The translations under genes were made by a program, and so were the position numbers. 7,180 nucleotides of DNA, taken from assembly GCA_011526275.1 (NCBI GenBank), contig WTJP01000006.1:1-7180 (forward strand), written 5' to 3'. Of this stretch, positions 1 to 6,201 are shown one piece after another. The DNA comes from Candidatus Arcticimaribacter sp. GTDB taxonomy: Bacteria > Bacteroidota > Bacteroidia > Flavobacteriales > Flavobacteriaceae. Position 1 is the stretch's first letter, and each line of letters begins with the position of its first letter. A model generated the notes under the pieces. It saw only the letters and a program-made list of their open reading frames with translations, was not told the origin of the DNA and searched no databases.

Positions 1-69
1 GGGGTATTCGGTTCTTTTGCAGGAATTGGTATTGGCATTTATTTGTTGCGTTTAAAAAAGAAAAAATGA
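1..69 (+). CDS. C-terminal end of a membrane protein (partial)
   Basis: The window opens inside a reading frame that begins at base 1 and stops at TGA 67-69. The 22 visible residues form a glycine- and isoleucine-rich hydrophobic stretch (GVFGSFAGIGIGIYLL) followed by RLKKKK. This looks like a last transmembrane helix ending in a positively charged cytoplasmic tail. The stop overlaps the next start as ATGA, which suggests co-transcription and translational coupling with the lipoprotein gene downstream. Too little is visible to name a family. The call rests on the hydrophobic-then-basic pattern and the tight overlap. Confidence 0.6.
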   Translation, partial: GVFGSFAGIGIGIYLLRLKKKK

Positions 70-755
70 AACTTCAACCGCTGCTTTGCTCCCTCCTTTT
101 TGCCTTTGTTGGTTGTCAAGAGCCTCCAACAGCAGCGACCATTTTAAAGCGGTCGATTCAAGCCCACGGTTTCGATCAAAGTATAGACACCCTTTCTTAC
201 TTTAAAACCACTCGATTGTTTTATCCTGATGGCTCCCTTGAAAAAGAGATTTCTCAAACCCACTCCATTCAATGGCGCCCTTTTGAATACCGTATAAAAG
301 ACGAAAAACAACAGCTCATTCGGAAAGGAAATTCCATTTTTAAGCAAATCGACAACCTTACAATTGAGGGCAAACAAGAGCTTGAAGCGGCCAAAAGTGC
401 GTTGAATGCGGCTTACTTTGTCTTTTGGCAGCCGGCGAAACTTCTAGATAAAAAAGCAGTACTTACCTATAAAGGGAAGAAAAAATTACAGGGTAAAAAA
501 CAAGTAGACGTACTCGAAGTAGCCTATCCTGAAAGCAGTTCAACCGACCGTTGGGAATTTTACTTTGACCCGTCGAACTATTTAAACCTTGGGTATAGTG
601 TGCAACACAACGGACGGTGGAGTTTGATTTTAAACGATGAATTTCACGACCAACACCGCCCCATTTTAGTGAAAAAACGCCGCAGCTTTTTTGTGGATAG
701 TTTGGCACAAACGACCGTTTTACGTGCCGCCTACAGCTATGACCTACTCCCCTAA
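66..755 (+). CDS. DUF6503-like lipoprotein
   Basis: A 229-residue exported lipoprotein of unknown function. The N-terminus has a short signal peptide with a lipobox-like FVGC (Cys17), so the mature protein should be lipidated and held at the periplasmic side of a membrane or in the outer membrane. The mature part begins with a helix containing ILKRSIQAHG (about residues 26-35). A series of beta-strand-like segments with YKGKKKLQGKKQVDVLEV (about 135-152) and WEFYFDPSNYLNLGYSV (about 163-179) follows. From memory this order resembles the Bacteroidota DUF6503 family of small lipoproteins, which may adopt a LolA/LppX-like fold; I could not run a profile search. The start is fixed by the signal peptide and by the ATGA overlap with the upstream membrane-protein gene, so the two are probably one operon. 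The 3' end overlaps the convergent cytochrome gene by 12 bases. No catalytic motif is visible. Confidence 0.85.
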   Translation: MKLQPLLCSLLFAFVGCQEPPTAATILKRSIQAHGFDQSIDTLSYFKTTRLFYPDGSLEKEISQTHSIQWRPFEYRIKDEKQQLIRKGNSIFKQIDNLTIEGKQELEAAKSALNAAYFVFWQPAKLLDKKAVLTYKGKKKLQGKKQVDVLEVAYPESSSTDRWEFYFDPSNYLNLGYSVQHNGRWSLILNDEFHDQHRPILVKKRRSFFVDSLAQTTVLRAAYSYDLLP

Positions 756-1856
756 ATCTTCGGTACGCAGTTCTTGAATGTACTGTGTCAACAAGGCTAA
801 ACCTTCTTTATGCACTACCGAACGTCCGATCTCTGGCATGCGAATAGCGGGGTCATTGCTCCCCACCCGATAAATAAAAATAGAAGCTTCTGGCTTCCCT
901 GGAACGATGTCGTATTGAAAATCGCCCGAACCTTTCCCCGCAGCGATAGGAGGTTTATACACACCACGTCGGCGCGCATTGCTTTGATGATACTCCAAAT
1001 AAAGTCCTGAATTTTTAGCACTCCCTTGTGCCGAATGACAATGAGCGCAATTGGCATCCAAATAGGCTTTGGCCCGCTCTTCCACACTTGCGGTCAAAAC
1101 GGCATCCCAAACAGGAAGTGCTTCATAGGCTGCAGCACTAGTAAAGCCATTGAATAGTCCTTCTTGATGAAAGTAGTCGAGTTGATTGATCGCAGTGGCT
1201 ACCCCTTCATATTGACGGTTGAGTTGTGCAGCGGTTACCCCTATGGGGGAAATCTCATTGTCGCGACTATGACAGTTTTTGCATTGGTTTAAATTGGGGA
1301 CTTGATAAACCAAACGGTGGTTTTCCCCTGCCTTATCTTTCCAAGCAAGGTCTATTTTTGCCCCAACATAATTGAGCATTGCCTCATTTTGTTCCTCATT
1401 CCACAAGTAATTGAGCGGTTTCCACCCTGTTTTTTCTTTGAGGAGTAAACGGGTTTCCAATATTCTTCGCTTAGAGGCCTCCAACTTTTCATCAACGGGG
1501 TAATAAAAGTTTTTGATTAAAACAGTGCCTTCTTCAAAACGCAACGGACCTTGCTGTGGTAGGTCCATTTTCTTTCCTTGAGGCAGGTAAATAAAACGGG
1601 CTTTTTCGGCATAATTCGAAAACAGAGGCGTGTTTATGGTATAGGAATACACCCTAGCTGCAGGAAGGAGCGCAGCCAAATCGCCTTTAAAAAATCCATA
1701 GTCTGACAGTCGTTGTGGGTCGTTCGTTTCAACTTGCTTTTTGATTAGCGTAGCAGACCCTTTCCGCGCCTTGGGCGCTTTGTTCTTTTCTTGCGAATCG
1801 GAACAAGAAAAAAAGACCATACTCAACACCAACAATCCCCTAAAAAGCTGCTTCAT
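744..1856 (-). CDS. SO_2930-like diheme c-type cytochrome lipoprotein (TIGR03806-type)
   Basis: A 370-residue exported cytochrome. The signal peptide ends in a lipobox-like FFSC (Cys18), so it should be a lipoprotein outside the inner membrane. Two heme c attachment motifs are present: CKNCH at 192-196 and CAHCH at 270-274. A candidate axial ligand, Met340, lies in IRMPEIG. The N-terminal half (about 45-185) has no heme motif but carries conserved-looking blocks such as YTINTPLFSNYAEKARF and YLWNEEQ. Family knowledge: this arrangement matches the uncharacterised diheme family typified by Shewanella SO_2930, which usually sits beside a parallel beta-helix protein, as it does here. The role is presumably electron transfer, with partner and substrate unknown. 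It is the second gene of a minus-strand operon, 16 bases after the beta-helix gene. A possible Shine-Dalgarno sequence (AAGGAG) lies at the upstream stop codon. Its 3' end overlaps the convergent lipoprotein gene. Confidence 0.9.
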   Translation of the reverse strand: MKQLFRGLLVLSMVFFSCSDSQEKNKAPKARKGSATLIKKQVETNDPQRLSDYGFFKGDLAALLPAARVYSYTINTPLFSNYAEKARFIYLPQGKKMDLPQQGPLRFEEGTVLIKNFYYPVDEKLEASKRRILETRLLLKEKTGWKPLNYLWNEEQNEAMLNYVGAKIDLAWKDKAGENHRLVYQVPNLNQCKNCHSRDNEISPIGVTAAQLNRQYEGVATAINQLDYFHQEGLFNGFTSAAAYEALPVWDAVLTASVEERAKAYLDANCAHCHSAQGSAKNSGLYLEYHQSNARRRGVYKPPIAAGKGSGDFQYDIVPGKPEASIFIYRVGSNDPAIRMPEIGRSVVHKEGLALLTQYIQELRTEDLGE

Positions 1857-1868
1857 TCTGCGTTCTTT

Positions 1869-1874
1869 CTCCTT
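1869..1874 (-). promoter_or_regulatory. Possible Shine-Dalgarno sequence for the cytochrome gene
   Basis: On the minus strand the end of the beta-helix gene reads TTAAATTAAGGAGAAAG, so AAGGAG overlaps the TAA stop. It lies 12 bases before the cytochrome ATG, which is longer than usual. Bacteroidota seldom depend on Shine-Dalgarno pairing, so this may instead reflect termination-reinitiation coupling or chance. Confidence 0.3.
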
Positions 1875-3150
1875 AATTTAAAAGACAATCGAAAGGGCTT
1901 TGATCATTGGTCATGCCTTCGAAATCGTGTGCAGCATCGAGATACACAAATTGTGCAGCCCCGTTGTTTTGCATGCAAAGCTTGTGCTCATCGTCTTGCA
2001 AAGACCCCCCTGGCGCAAAAATCCCATCGTAAGCAATATCAGGGATTTTTCCACTGTTTTTATACATCCACAAATAACCAAAGTCGTTGGTAAAGGTGGG
2101 CAACCAAAAACGATTGGAAAATTGGTTATCATGTAAGGCAACTCTTCCTGGATATGGATTATAGGCCTCGTCTTGTTTATAATCGGCTGAAATGGGACGT
2201 AATCCACGCGCCTCGGCTGCTGTGTCTAGTTCTTGACTCGCCTCAGCGTCGCGATCGGCGGCAAAAATCTCATAGCTCACCACACAAAGATTAACGGTCT
2301 TGTGGTCGGCAACAGTATTGTTGTAAAACGCCACATCTTTGGTCGCCATAATCACTACTCCAGCACCTTTGGGTACTGCACTCACGATAGAGCCCTTTAC
2401 AGCAAAATTGGTGAGGTTGTTGTTGTAAATATTGTTGTTGTACGCCTTCACATTTCCTCCGTAGAGCGTCAATTCTGGCAAATTAAAAATCAACAGTCCA
2501 CTGGTGTTTTCAAAAGCCTCATTCCCATAAATTTCCACATTGGTCGAGTTTTCACTTTCAATACCTGCCACATTGTAAAAGGCTTTGTTGTTGCGAATAA
2601 TGACCTTGTCGGACTGACCCACATAGATTCCAGCATCGGATGAACCTATGGCTTCACATTCTTCTATTAAGACATTGGTACTCAAAACAGGATAAAGTGC
2701 ATAAGCTCCGTTTTCCACCGACACTTCCCCCGTCCAAGCGGAACGAATTCTTCGCATGACCACGCTGTCGGAATCACTGATTTTGAGATTATCTCCCACC
2801 GCATCTTCAATGGCAAAATCTTCTAGGGTGATGTTTTTTGAATTGGTGATTTTGATCCCTTCGGCGCCTGAGGTTTGGCCTTTAAAGGATAAAACCGTTT
2901 TATCCATGCCCTGTCCTTTGATGGTCAAATGGGTTTTACTGTCGAGACTAAGCGATTGAGAAAATAAAAAGTGCCCCTCGGGAAGTTCTATGGTTGAACT
3001 GTCTTTGGCCAGTATAAATTGCTCGACCAATTCATCTTCCAAATCGATATAATCACGTGCTGGTGTATAAGCGGGAAGTTGCTCTTTATTCCAAAAATAA
3101 ACTGCTGTAATTAACACGACTAAAAGCAGCAAAAAGGATCTTTTTTTCAT
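1873..3150 (-). CDS. Secreted parallel beta-helix repeat protein (SO_2931-like, TIGR03805-type)
   Basis: A 425-residue exported protein. Residues 1-4 are MKKR, followed by a hydrophobic segment to about residue 20. There is no lipobox cysteine, so this is either a cleavable signal peptide or an uncleaved anchor. From about residue 73 to 345 there are repeated beta-helix turns of roughly 20-25 residues with asparagine ladders, for example VIIRNNKAFYN, VEIYGNEAFEN, VKAYNNNIYNNN, VAFYNNTVADH and VALHDNQFSN. This is the hallmark of right-handed parallel beta-helix (NosD/CASH-like, PbH1) folds. The C-terminal part (about 350-425) is non-repetitive and ends in PFDCLLN. Cys392 and Cys422 could pair. 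Family knowledge: such proteins occur in two-gene pairs with SO_2930-type cytochromes, exactly as seen here, and the pair's function is unknown. Beta-helix proteins often act on polysaccharides, but I see no lyase or hydrolase motif that proves this. It is the first gene of the operon. Confidence 0.87.
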   Translation of the reverse strand: MKKRSFLLLLVVLITAVYFWNKEQLPAYTPARDYIDLEDELVEQFILAKDSSTIELPEGHFLFSQSLSLDSKTHLTIKGQGMDKTVLSFKGQTSGAEGIKITNSKNITLEDFAIEDAVGDNLKISDSDSVVMRRIRSAWTGEVSVENGAYALYPVLSTNVLIEECEAIGSSDAGIYVGQSDKVIIRNNKAFYNVAGIESENSTNVEIYGNEAFENTSGLLIFNLPELTLYGGNVKAYNNNIYNNNLTNFAVKGSIVSAVPKGAGVVIMATKDVAFYNNTVADHKTVNLCVVSYEIFAADRDAEASQELDTAAEARGLRPISADYKQDEAYNPYPGRVALHDNQFSNRFWLPTFTNDFGYLWMYKNSGKIPDIAYDGIFAPGGSLQDDEHKLCMQNNGAAQFVYLDAAHDFEGMTNDQSPFDCLLN

Positions 3151-3396
3151 TCCAAAACGTTTAATTCAAGCTATAAGGTACACAATTTCAATCAACTGCC
3201 CTTTTTCACCCCCTTATCCAACATCTTATCCCTTATTCATTGTAGCAAAGTAGCAGTAGAATAATCTGCTGAACTGAATCTAGGCATGCTTTCACCTGAA
3301 CAATATGCGTGATTTATGTTGATATAATAATTTCTTATCGTTTCTTTTTGCGATGTGATAATTTAATGGGTACATTTTTAAAAATTTGACAATATC
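3151..3396. promoter_or_regulatory. Divergent intergenic region between the beta-helix operon and katG
   Basis: This AT-rich stretch of 246 bases must hold promoters for both directions. Toward katG a plausible promoter is listed separately. Toward the beta-helix gene the best candidate is the minus-strand TACTTTG (3252-3246), about 95 bases before its start. It fits the TAnnTTTG pattern imperfectly and has no clear TTG element upstream. The heptamer CTTATCC occurs at 3213-3219 and 3225-3231, with relatives CTTATTC at 3232-3238 and CTTATCG at 3334-3340. An imperfect dyad GATA(N11)TATC spans 3321-3339. No open reading frame or RNA gene is visible. Confidence 0.55.
3348..3378 (+). promoter_or_regulatory. 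Candidate katG promoter (Bacteroidota-type)
   Basis: TTG at 3348-3350, preceded by a T run, lies 20 bases before TACATTTT (3371-3378). That matches seven of eight positions of TAnnTTTG, the Bacteroidota -7 element, and the spacing agrees with the usual 19-21. Transcription would begin near 3385, giving a leader of about a dozen bases before the katG ATG. No Shine-Dalgarno sequence is visible in that leader. The site comes from pattern matching only. Confidence 0.4.
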
Positions 3397-5517
3397 ATGG
3401 AACAGAGTAAATGCCCATTCCACGGTTCGACCACAACGCCGAACCTAGGAACACAAAACAAAGATTGGTGGCCCAATCAACTGAATTTAGATATTTTGCG
3501 TCAACACGACCGAAAGAGCAATCCGCTTCCTGAATTGAACTACAAAGAGGAAGTTAAAAAGCTAGACCTCGATGCCGTAAAAGAAGACTTGAAGGAAGTG
3601 CTGACCAACAGTCAAGACTGGTGGCCGGCTGATTACGGTCATTATGGACCTTTCTTTATCCGAATGACCTGGCATGCTGCAGGAACCTACCGTACAGGTG
3701 ACGGAAGAGGAGGTGCAGGAACTGGAGCGCAACGCTTTGCACCACTCAATTCATGGCCCGACAATGGCAACCTCGATAAAGCACGCCGCCTTTTATGGCC
3801 TATAAAAGAAAAATATGGAAATCGACTCTCTTGGGCCGATCTCTTGGTTCTTGCTGGGAACGTAGCCATTGAAGATATGGGAGGACCCAATCATGGAACA
3901 GTTATGGGACGTGAAGACATTTGGCATCCTGAGAAAGATATTTATTGGGGAGCAGAAGACGAGTGGCTGGGAGACAAGCGTTACGGAGATAGCCGTCAAT
4001 CGTTAGAAAACCCATTAGCAGCAGTCCAAATGGGCCTTATCTATGTGAACCCAGAAGGGCCTAATGGACAGCCCGATCCTGCCCTATCTGCTCAAGATGT
4101 TCGCGAAACCTTTAAACGCATGGCCATGAACGATGAAGAAACTGTAGCGCTTACTGCTGGAGGGCACACCTTTGGAAAAGCCCACGGAGCAGGCGATGCC
4201 GCTTTGGTTGGTGCTGAACCTGAAGGAACAGCCATCGAAGCCATGGGATTGGGTTGGATGAGTCGCCACGCTTCTGGGAAAGGGGTCGATACCATTACCA
4301 GTGGAATTGAAGGGCCATGGACCACCAATCCTACTCAATGGGATATGGGCTATTTGGATCTCTTATTAAAATACGAATGGGAATGTAAGAAAAGTCCAGC
4401 GGGAGCATGGCAATGGCACCCTATCAACTGTGCTGAAGAAGACCTAGTGCCTGAAGTTGACGGGAGCGACAAAAAAGTCTTACCCATGATGACCACCGCC
4501 GATATGTCGCTTAAAACCGATCCGGCTTATCGTGAAATTTGTGAGCGCTTTTACAACAACCCTGATGAATTTGGCGAAGCTTTTGCCAAAGCTTGGTTTA
4601 AATTGTTGCATCGCGATATGGGGCCAAAAAGCAACTATGTTACAGGCGACTACAAAGATGTAGAATACATCTGGCAAGACCCAACACCCAAGGGTGAAGC
4701 AATGAGTGCGGAAAAAGAAAAAGCCGTACGTTCTGCCCTAGAAAGCGCAGGGCTGAGCAGTGCAAAATTGGTGGAAACGGCTTGGGCGAGCGCAAGCACC
4801 TATCGCGATTCCGATAAACGCGGTGGAGCAAACGGAGCACGTCTTCGCCTAGCACCTCAAAAAGATTGGGCCGTGAACCACCCAAAAGAACTACAGGGAG
4901 TTTTAAGCATTTATGAAAATATAGCCGAGCAACACCAAGTGAGTATCGCCGACGTAATTGTATTGGGGGGTGCCGTGGGTATCGAAATGGCAAGTGGCCA
5001 GAACGTTCCAACGACTACTGGTCGTGGAGATGCTTTGCAAGAGGCGACTGATGTAGCTTCTTTCGATCTCTTACAACCCAAAGCTTGTGGCTTTAGAAAT
5101 TACTGCGAAAAAGAATTTGCAGTGAGCCCAGAGGAAATACTCTTGGACAAAGCACAATTGCTCGACCTAACCCCTGCGGAGCTCACTGTTTTGGTAGGTG
5201 GGATGCGCGCTATGGGAATTTCCTATTCGGGAGATGGCGTTTGGACCGATGGAAAGTTAAACAACCAATGGTTTAAAACCCTCTTGTCCATGGAGGTAGC
5301 TTGGGCCCCCACAGGCTACAACAGCTATGTGGCGCGAGACCGAAAAACTGGAGAAAAAGTAAGAACAGCTTCGCGCACCGACTTGGTGTTTGGGTCTAAC
5401 TCTGAATTACGCGCCATCGCTGAAGTCTATGCCCAAGATGACAATAATGGGAAATTTATCGCCGATTTCATTCAAGCCTGGAATAAGGTTATGAACGCCG
5501 ATCGTTTTGATCTCTAA
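3397..5517 (+). CDS. katG: Catalase-peroxidase KatG
   Basis: A 706-residue heme b bifunctional catalase-peroxidase. It decomposes hydrogen peroxide to water and oxygen, and oxidises electron donors. It should be cytoplasmic, since no signal peptide precedes MEQSKCPFHG. The N-terminal catalytic domain holds the distal Arg89-Trp92-His93 in RMTWHAAGTYR. Tyr216 (GLIYVNPEGP) and Met242 (RMAMND) complete the Trp-Tyr-Met covalent adduct that gives catalase activity. The proximal triad is His257 (AGGHTFGKAHG), Trp308 (TSGIEGPW) and Asp369 (TADMSL). The mobile arginine equivalent to Mycobacterium Arg418 is Arg406 (HRDMGP). Ser302 matches the Mycobacterium Ser315 position. From about residue 435 the degenerate C-terminal duplicated domain follows (WASASTYR, KRGGANGARLRLAPQ), which binds no heme. 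Length is typical, slightly at the short end. It is probably transcribed alone: divergent from the beta-helix operon and closed by a strong terminator. Peroxide-responsive control is likely from the family, but no convincing OxyR site was found. Confidence 0.98.
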   Translation: MEQSKCPFHGSTTTPNLGTQNKDWWPNQLNLDILRQHDRKSNPLPELNYKEEVKKLDLDAVKEDLKEVLTNSQDWWPADYGHYGPFFIRMTWHAAGTYRTGDGRGGAGTGAQRFAPLNSWPDNGNLDKARRLLWPIKEKYGNRLSWADLLVLAGNVAIEDMGGPNHGTVMGREDIWHPEKDIYWGAEDEWLGDKRYGDSRQSLENPLAAVQMGLIYVNPEGPNGQPDPALSAQDVRETFKRMAMNDEETVALTAGGHTFGKAHGAGDAALVGAEPEGTAIEAMGLGWMSRHASGKGVDTITSGIEGPWTTNPTQWDMGYLDLLLKYEWECKKSPAGAWQWHPINCAEEDLVPEVDGSDKKVLPMMTTADMSLKTDPAYREICERFYNNPDEFGEAFAKAWFKLLHRDMGPKSNYVTGDYKDVEYIWQDPTPKGEAMSAEKEKAVRSALESAGLSSAKLVETAWASASTYRDSDKRGGANGARLRLAPQKDWAVNHPKELQGVLSIYENIAEQHQVSIADVIVLGGAVGIEMASGQNVPTTTGRGDALQEATDVASFDLLQPKACGFRNYCEKEFAVSPEEILLDKAQLLDLTPAELTVLVGGMRAMGISYSGDGVWTDGKLNNQWFKTLLSMEVAWAPTGYNSYVARDRKTGEKVRTASRTDLVFGSNSELRAIAEVYAQDDNNGKFIADFIQAWNKVMNADRFDL

Positions 5518-5521
5518 TTAA

Positions 5522-5558
5522 AATGGCCAAGGGTACTACCCTTGGCCATTAAATTTTT
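5522..5558 (+). terminator. Intrinsic terminator after katG
   Basis: Five bases after the katG stop, AATGGCCAAGGG (5522-5533) and CCCTTGGCCATT (5539-5550) form a perfect 12-base-pair stem with loop TACTA. After AAA comes a run of five T (5554-5558). It is the strongest hairpin I noticed in the window. It sits directly before the start of the next gene (ATG at 5565), so that gene is either expressed by read-through or needs a promoter inside katG. Confidence 0.88.
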
Positions 5559-5564
5559 GTTGTA

Positions 5565-6080
5565 ATGATTTGTGCTTATGTGGCCAAGCCACTCCGAGAA
5601 ACCAGAGGACTGATTTTAAACAGAAAAAAAGTCACACACCTAACCGACCTACTCAAAGGTAAATTAGGATACCCTCCATTTGTGTGTAACACCCAAAGAG
5701 GGCTCTATGTGTTTTGTGATCGGTTGGATTGTGAGGAAAATATAAAAGCAGTAACTGAAACCTTTGTTCGTGAACATGCCAATGAGGAGCTTCAATTCCT
5801 AACGCCCTACGCTTCATCTTCCTATTTTTACAAAGAGATAGCAGCCGTTTTAAATGATGAAAGTGCTAGTGCTTTTGCATGGAAAAATTTTATGAGTAGC
5901 TTCTTGGTACAACTCGACCCATTCTATGGGGAATTAAAATCGGTTCACAGTTTATTTAAAGATTTTGTAGCGGCTGTGAAAACCCTGGGGAACGAACAGC
6001 AACTCCTCTATTTGAAACGAAAAATGAATGTACTTCGGCAACGGGTAGAGCTAAATGGGCTCATCGAATTGGAAGACTAA
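5565..6080 (+). CDS. Unrecognised 171-residue soluble protein
   Basis: I do not recognise this protein. It has no signal peptide and no strongly hydrophobic segment, so it should be cytoplasmic. The first half holds four cysteines (3, 41, 51 and 56), including a short strand-like block RGLYVFCDRLDCEENI (about 45-60). The second half looks helical and ends in a basic-then-mixed helix (YLKRKMNVLRQRVELNG, about 149-165) that could be a short coiled coil. The start is well fixed: an in-frame TAA lies at 5550-5552, and the next in-frame ATG is more than 100 codons further on. Codon use looks like that of its neighbours, which supports a real gene, and no competing long frame covers it. It starts only 14 bases after the katG terminator stem, on the same strand, with no clear promoter or Shine-Dalgarno sequence. 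A link to peroxide defence is suggested only by position. Confidence 0.72.
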   Translation: MICAYVAKPLRETRGLILNRKKVTHLTDLLKGKLGYPPFVCNTQRGLYVFCDRLDCEENIKAVTETFVREHANEELQFLTPYASSSYFYKEIAAVLNDESASAFAWKNFMSSFLVQLDPFYGELKSVHSLFKDFVAAVKTLGNEQQLLYLKRKMNVLRQRVELNGLIELED

Positions 6081-6201
6081 GTGCTCTACCAATACACTTC
6101 CTCAAAATTCCTTTTCCCTTAGAAATTTTTACAAAAAGTGCTACTTGCCCCATGTAGATTCTCTCCATTTTAATGTTAACTTGAACCTTAAATCATAAAA
6201 A
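6081..6201 (+). promoter_or_regulatory. Leader region of the transporter gene
   Basis: These 121 AT-rich bases separate the 171-residue protein gene from the transporter gene and should contain the transporter's promoter. I found no TTG/TAnnTTTG pair with good spacing. TAACTTG at 6177-6183 is only a weak partial match. No strong hairpin terminator follows the upstream gene; AAAATT near 6105 and AATTTT near 6125 could pair only weakly. The A-rich stretch just before the ATG is typical of Bacteroidota translation starts. Confidence 0.3.

Noticed and set aside
1791..2136. Overlapping plus-strand frames (1791-2093 and 1900-2136) across the cytochrome/beta-helix junction.
   Set aside because: Both real genes on the minus strand have family signatures through this stretch. 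The plus-strand products have neither a signal peptide nor a plausible domain.
2233..2643. Open frame of 136 codons on the plus strand inside the beta-helix gene.
   Set aside because: It is antisense to a gene with clear beta-helix repeats, its translation has no recognisable features, and no start signal precedes it. It is a coding shadow.
3311..3360. Possible OxyR site upstream of katG, based on the GATA and TATC arms.
   Set aside because: The arms are two bases too far apart for the ATAG-N7-CTAT arrangement, the G and C next to the spacer are missing, and there is no second half in phase.
4633..4635. Asn413 in katG where other KatGs have an Arg (HRDMGPKSRY becomes HRDMGPKSNY), first suspected to be loss of the mobile catalytic arginine.
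   Set aside because: Counting from the proximal Asp shows that the mobile arginine (Mycobacterium Arg418) is the Arg of HRD, here Arg406, which is present. The Asn is at a different, variable position.
4640..5011. Open frame of 123 codons on the minus strand inside katG.
   Set aside because: It lies wholly opposite the conserved katG sequence and its translation is Arg-, Leu- and Pro-rich, as expected for a shadow frame.
6100..6130. Possible terminator after the 171-residue gene (AAAATT paired with AATTTT).
   Set aside because: The stem is only A-T pairs with a long loop, too weak to call.
6079..6142. Direct repeat AAGTGCT at 6079-6085 and 6136-6142 flanking part of the transporter leader.
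   Set aside because: Seven bases, no further copies, no extension and no link to a promoter. This is likely chance.
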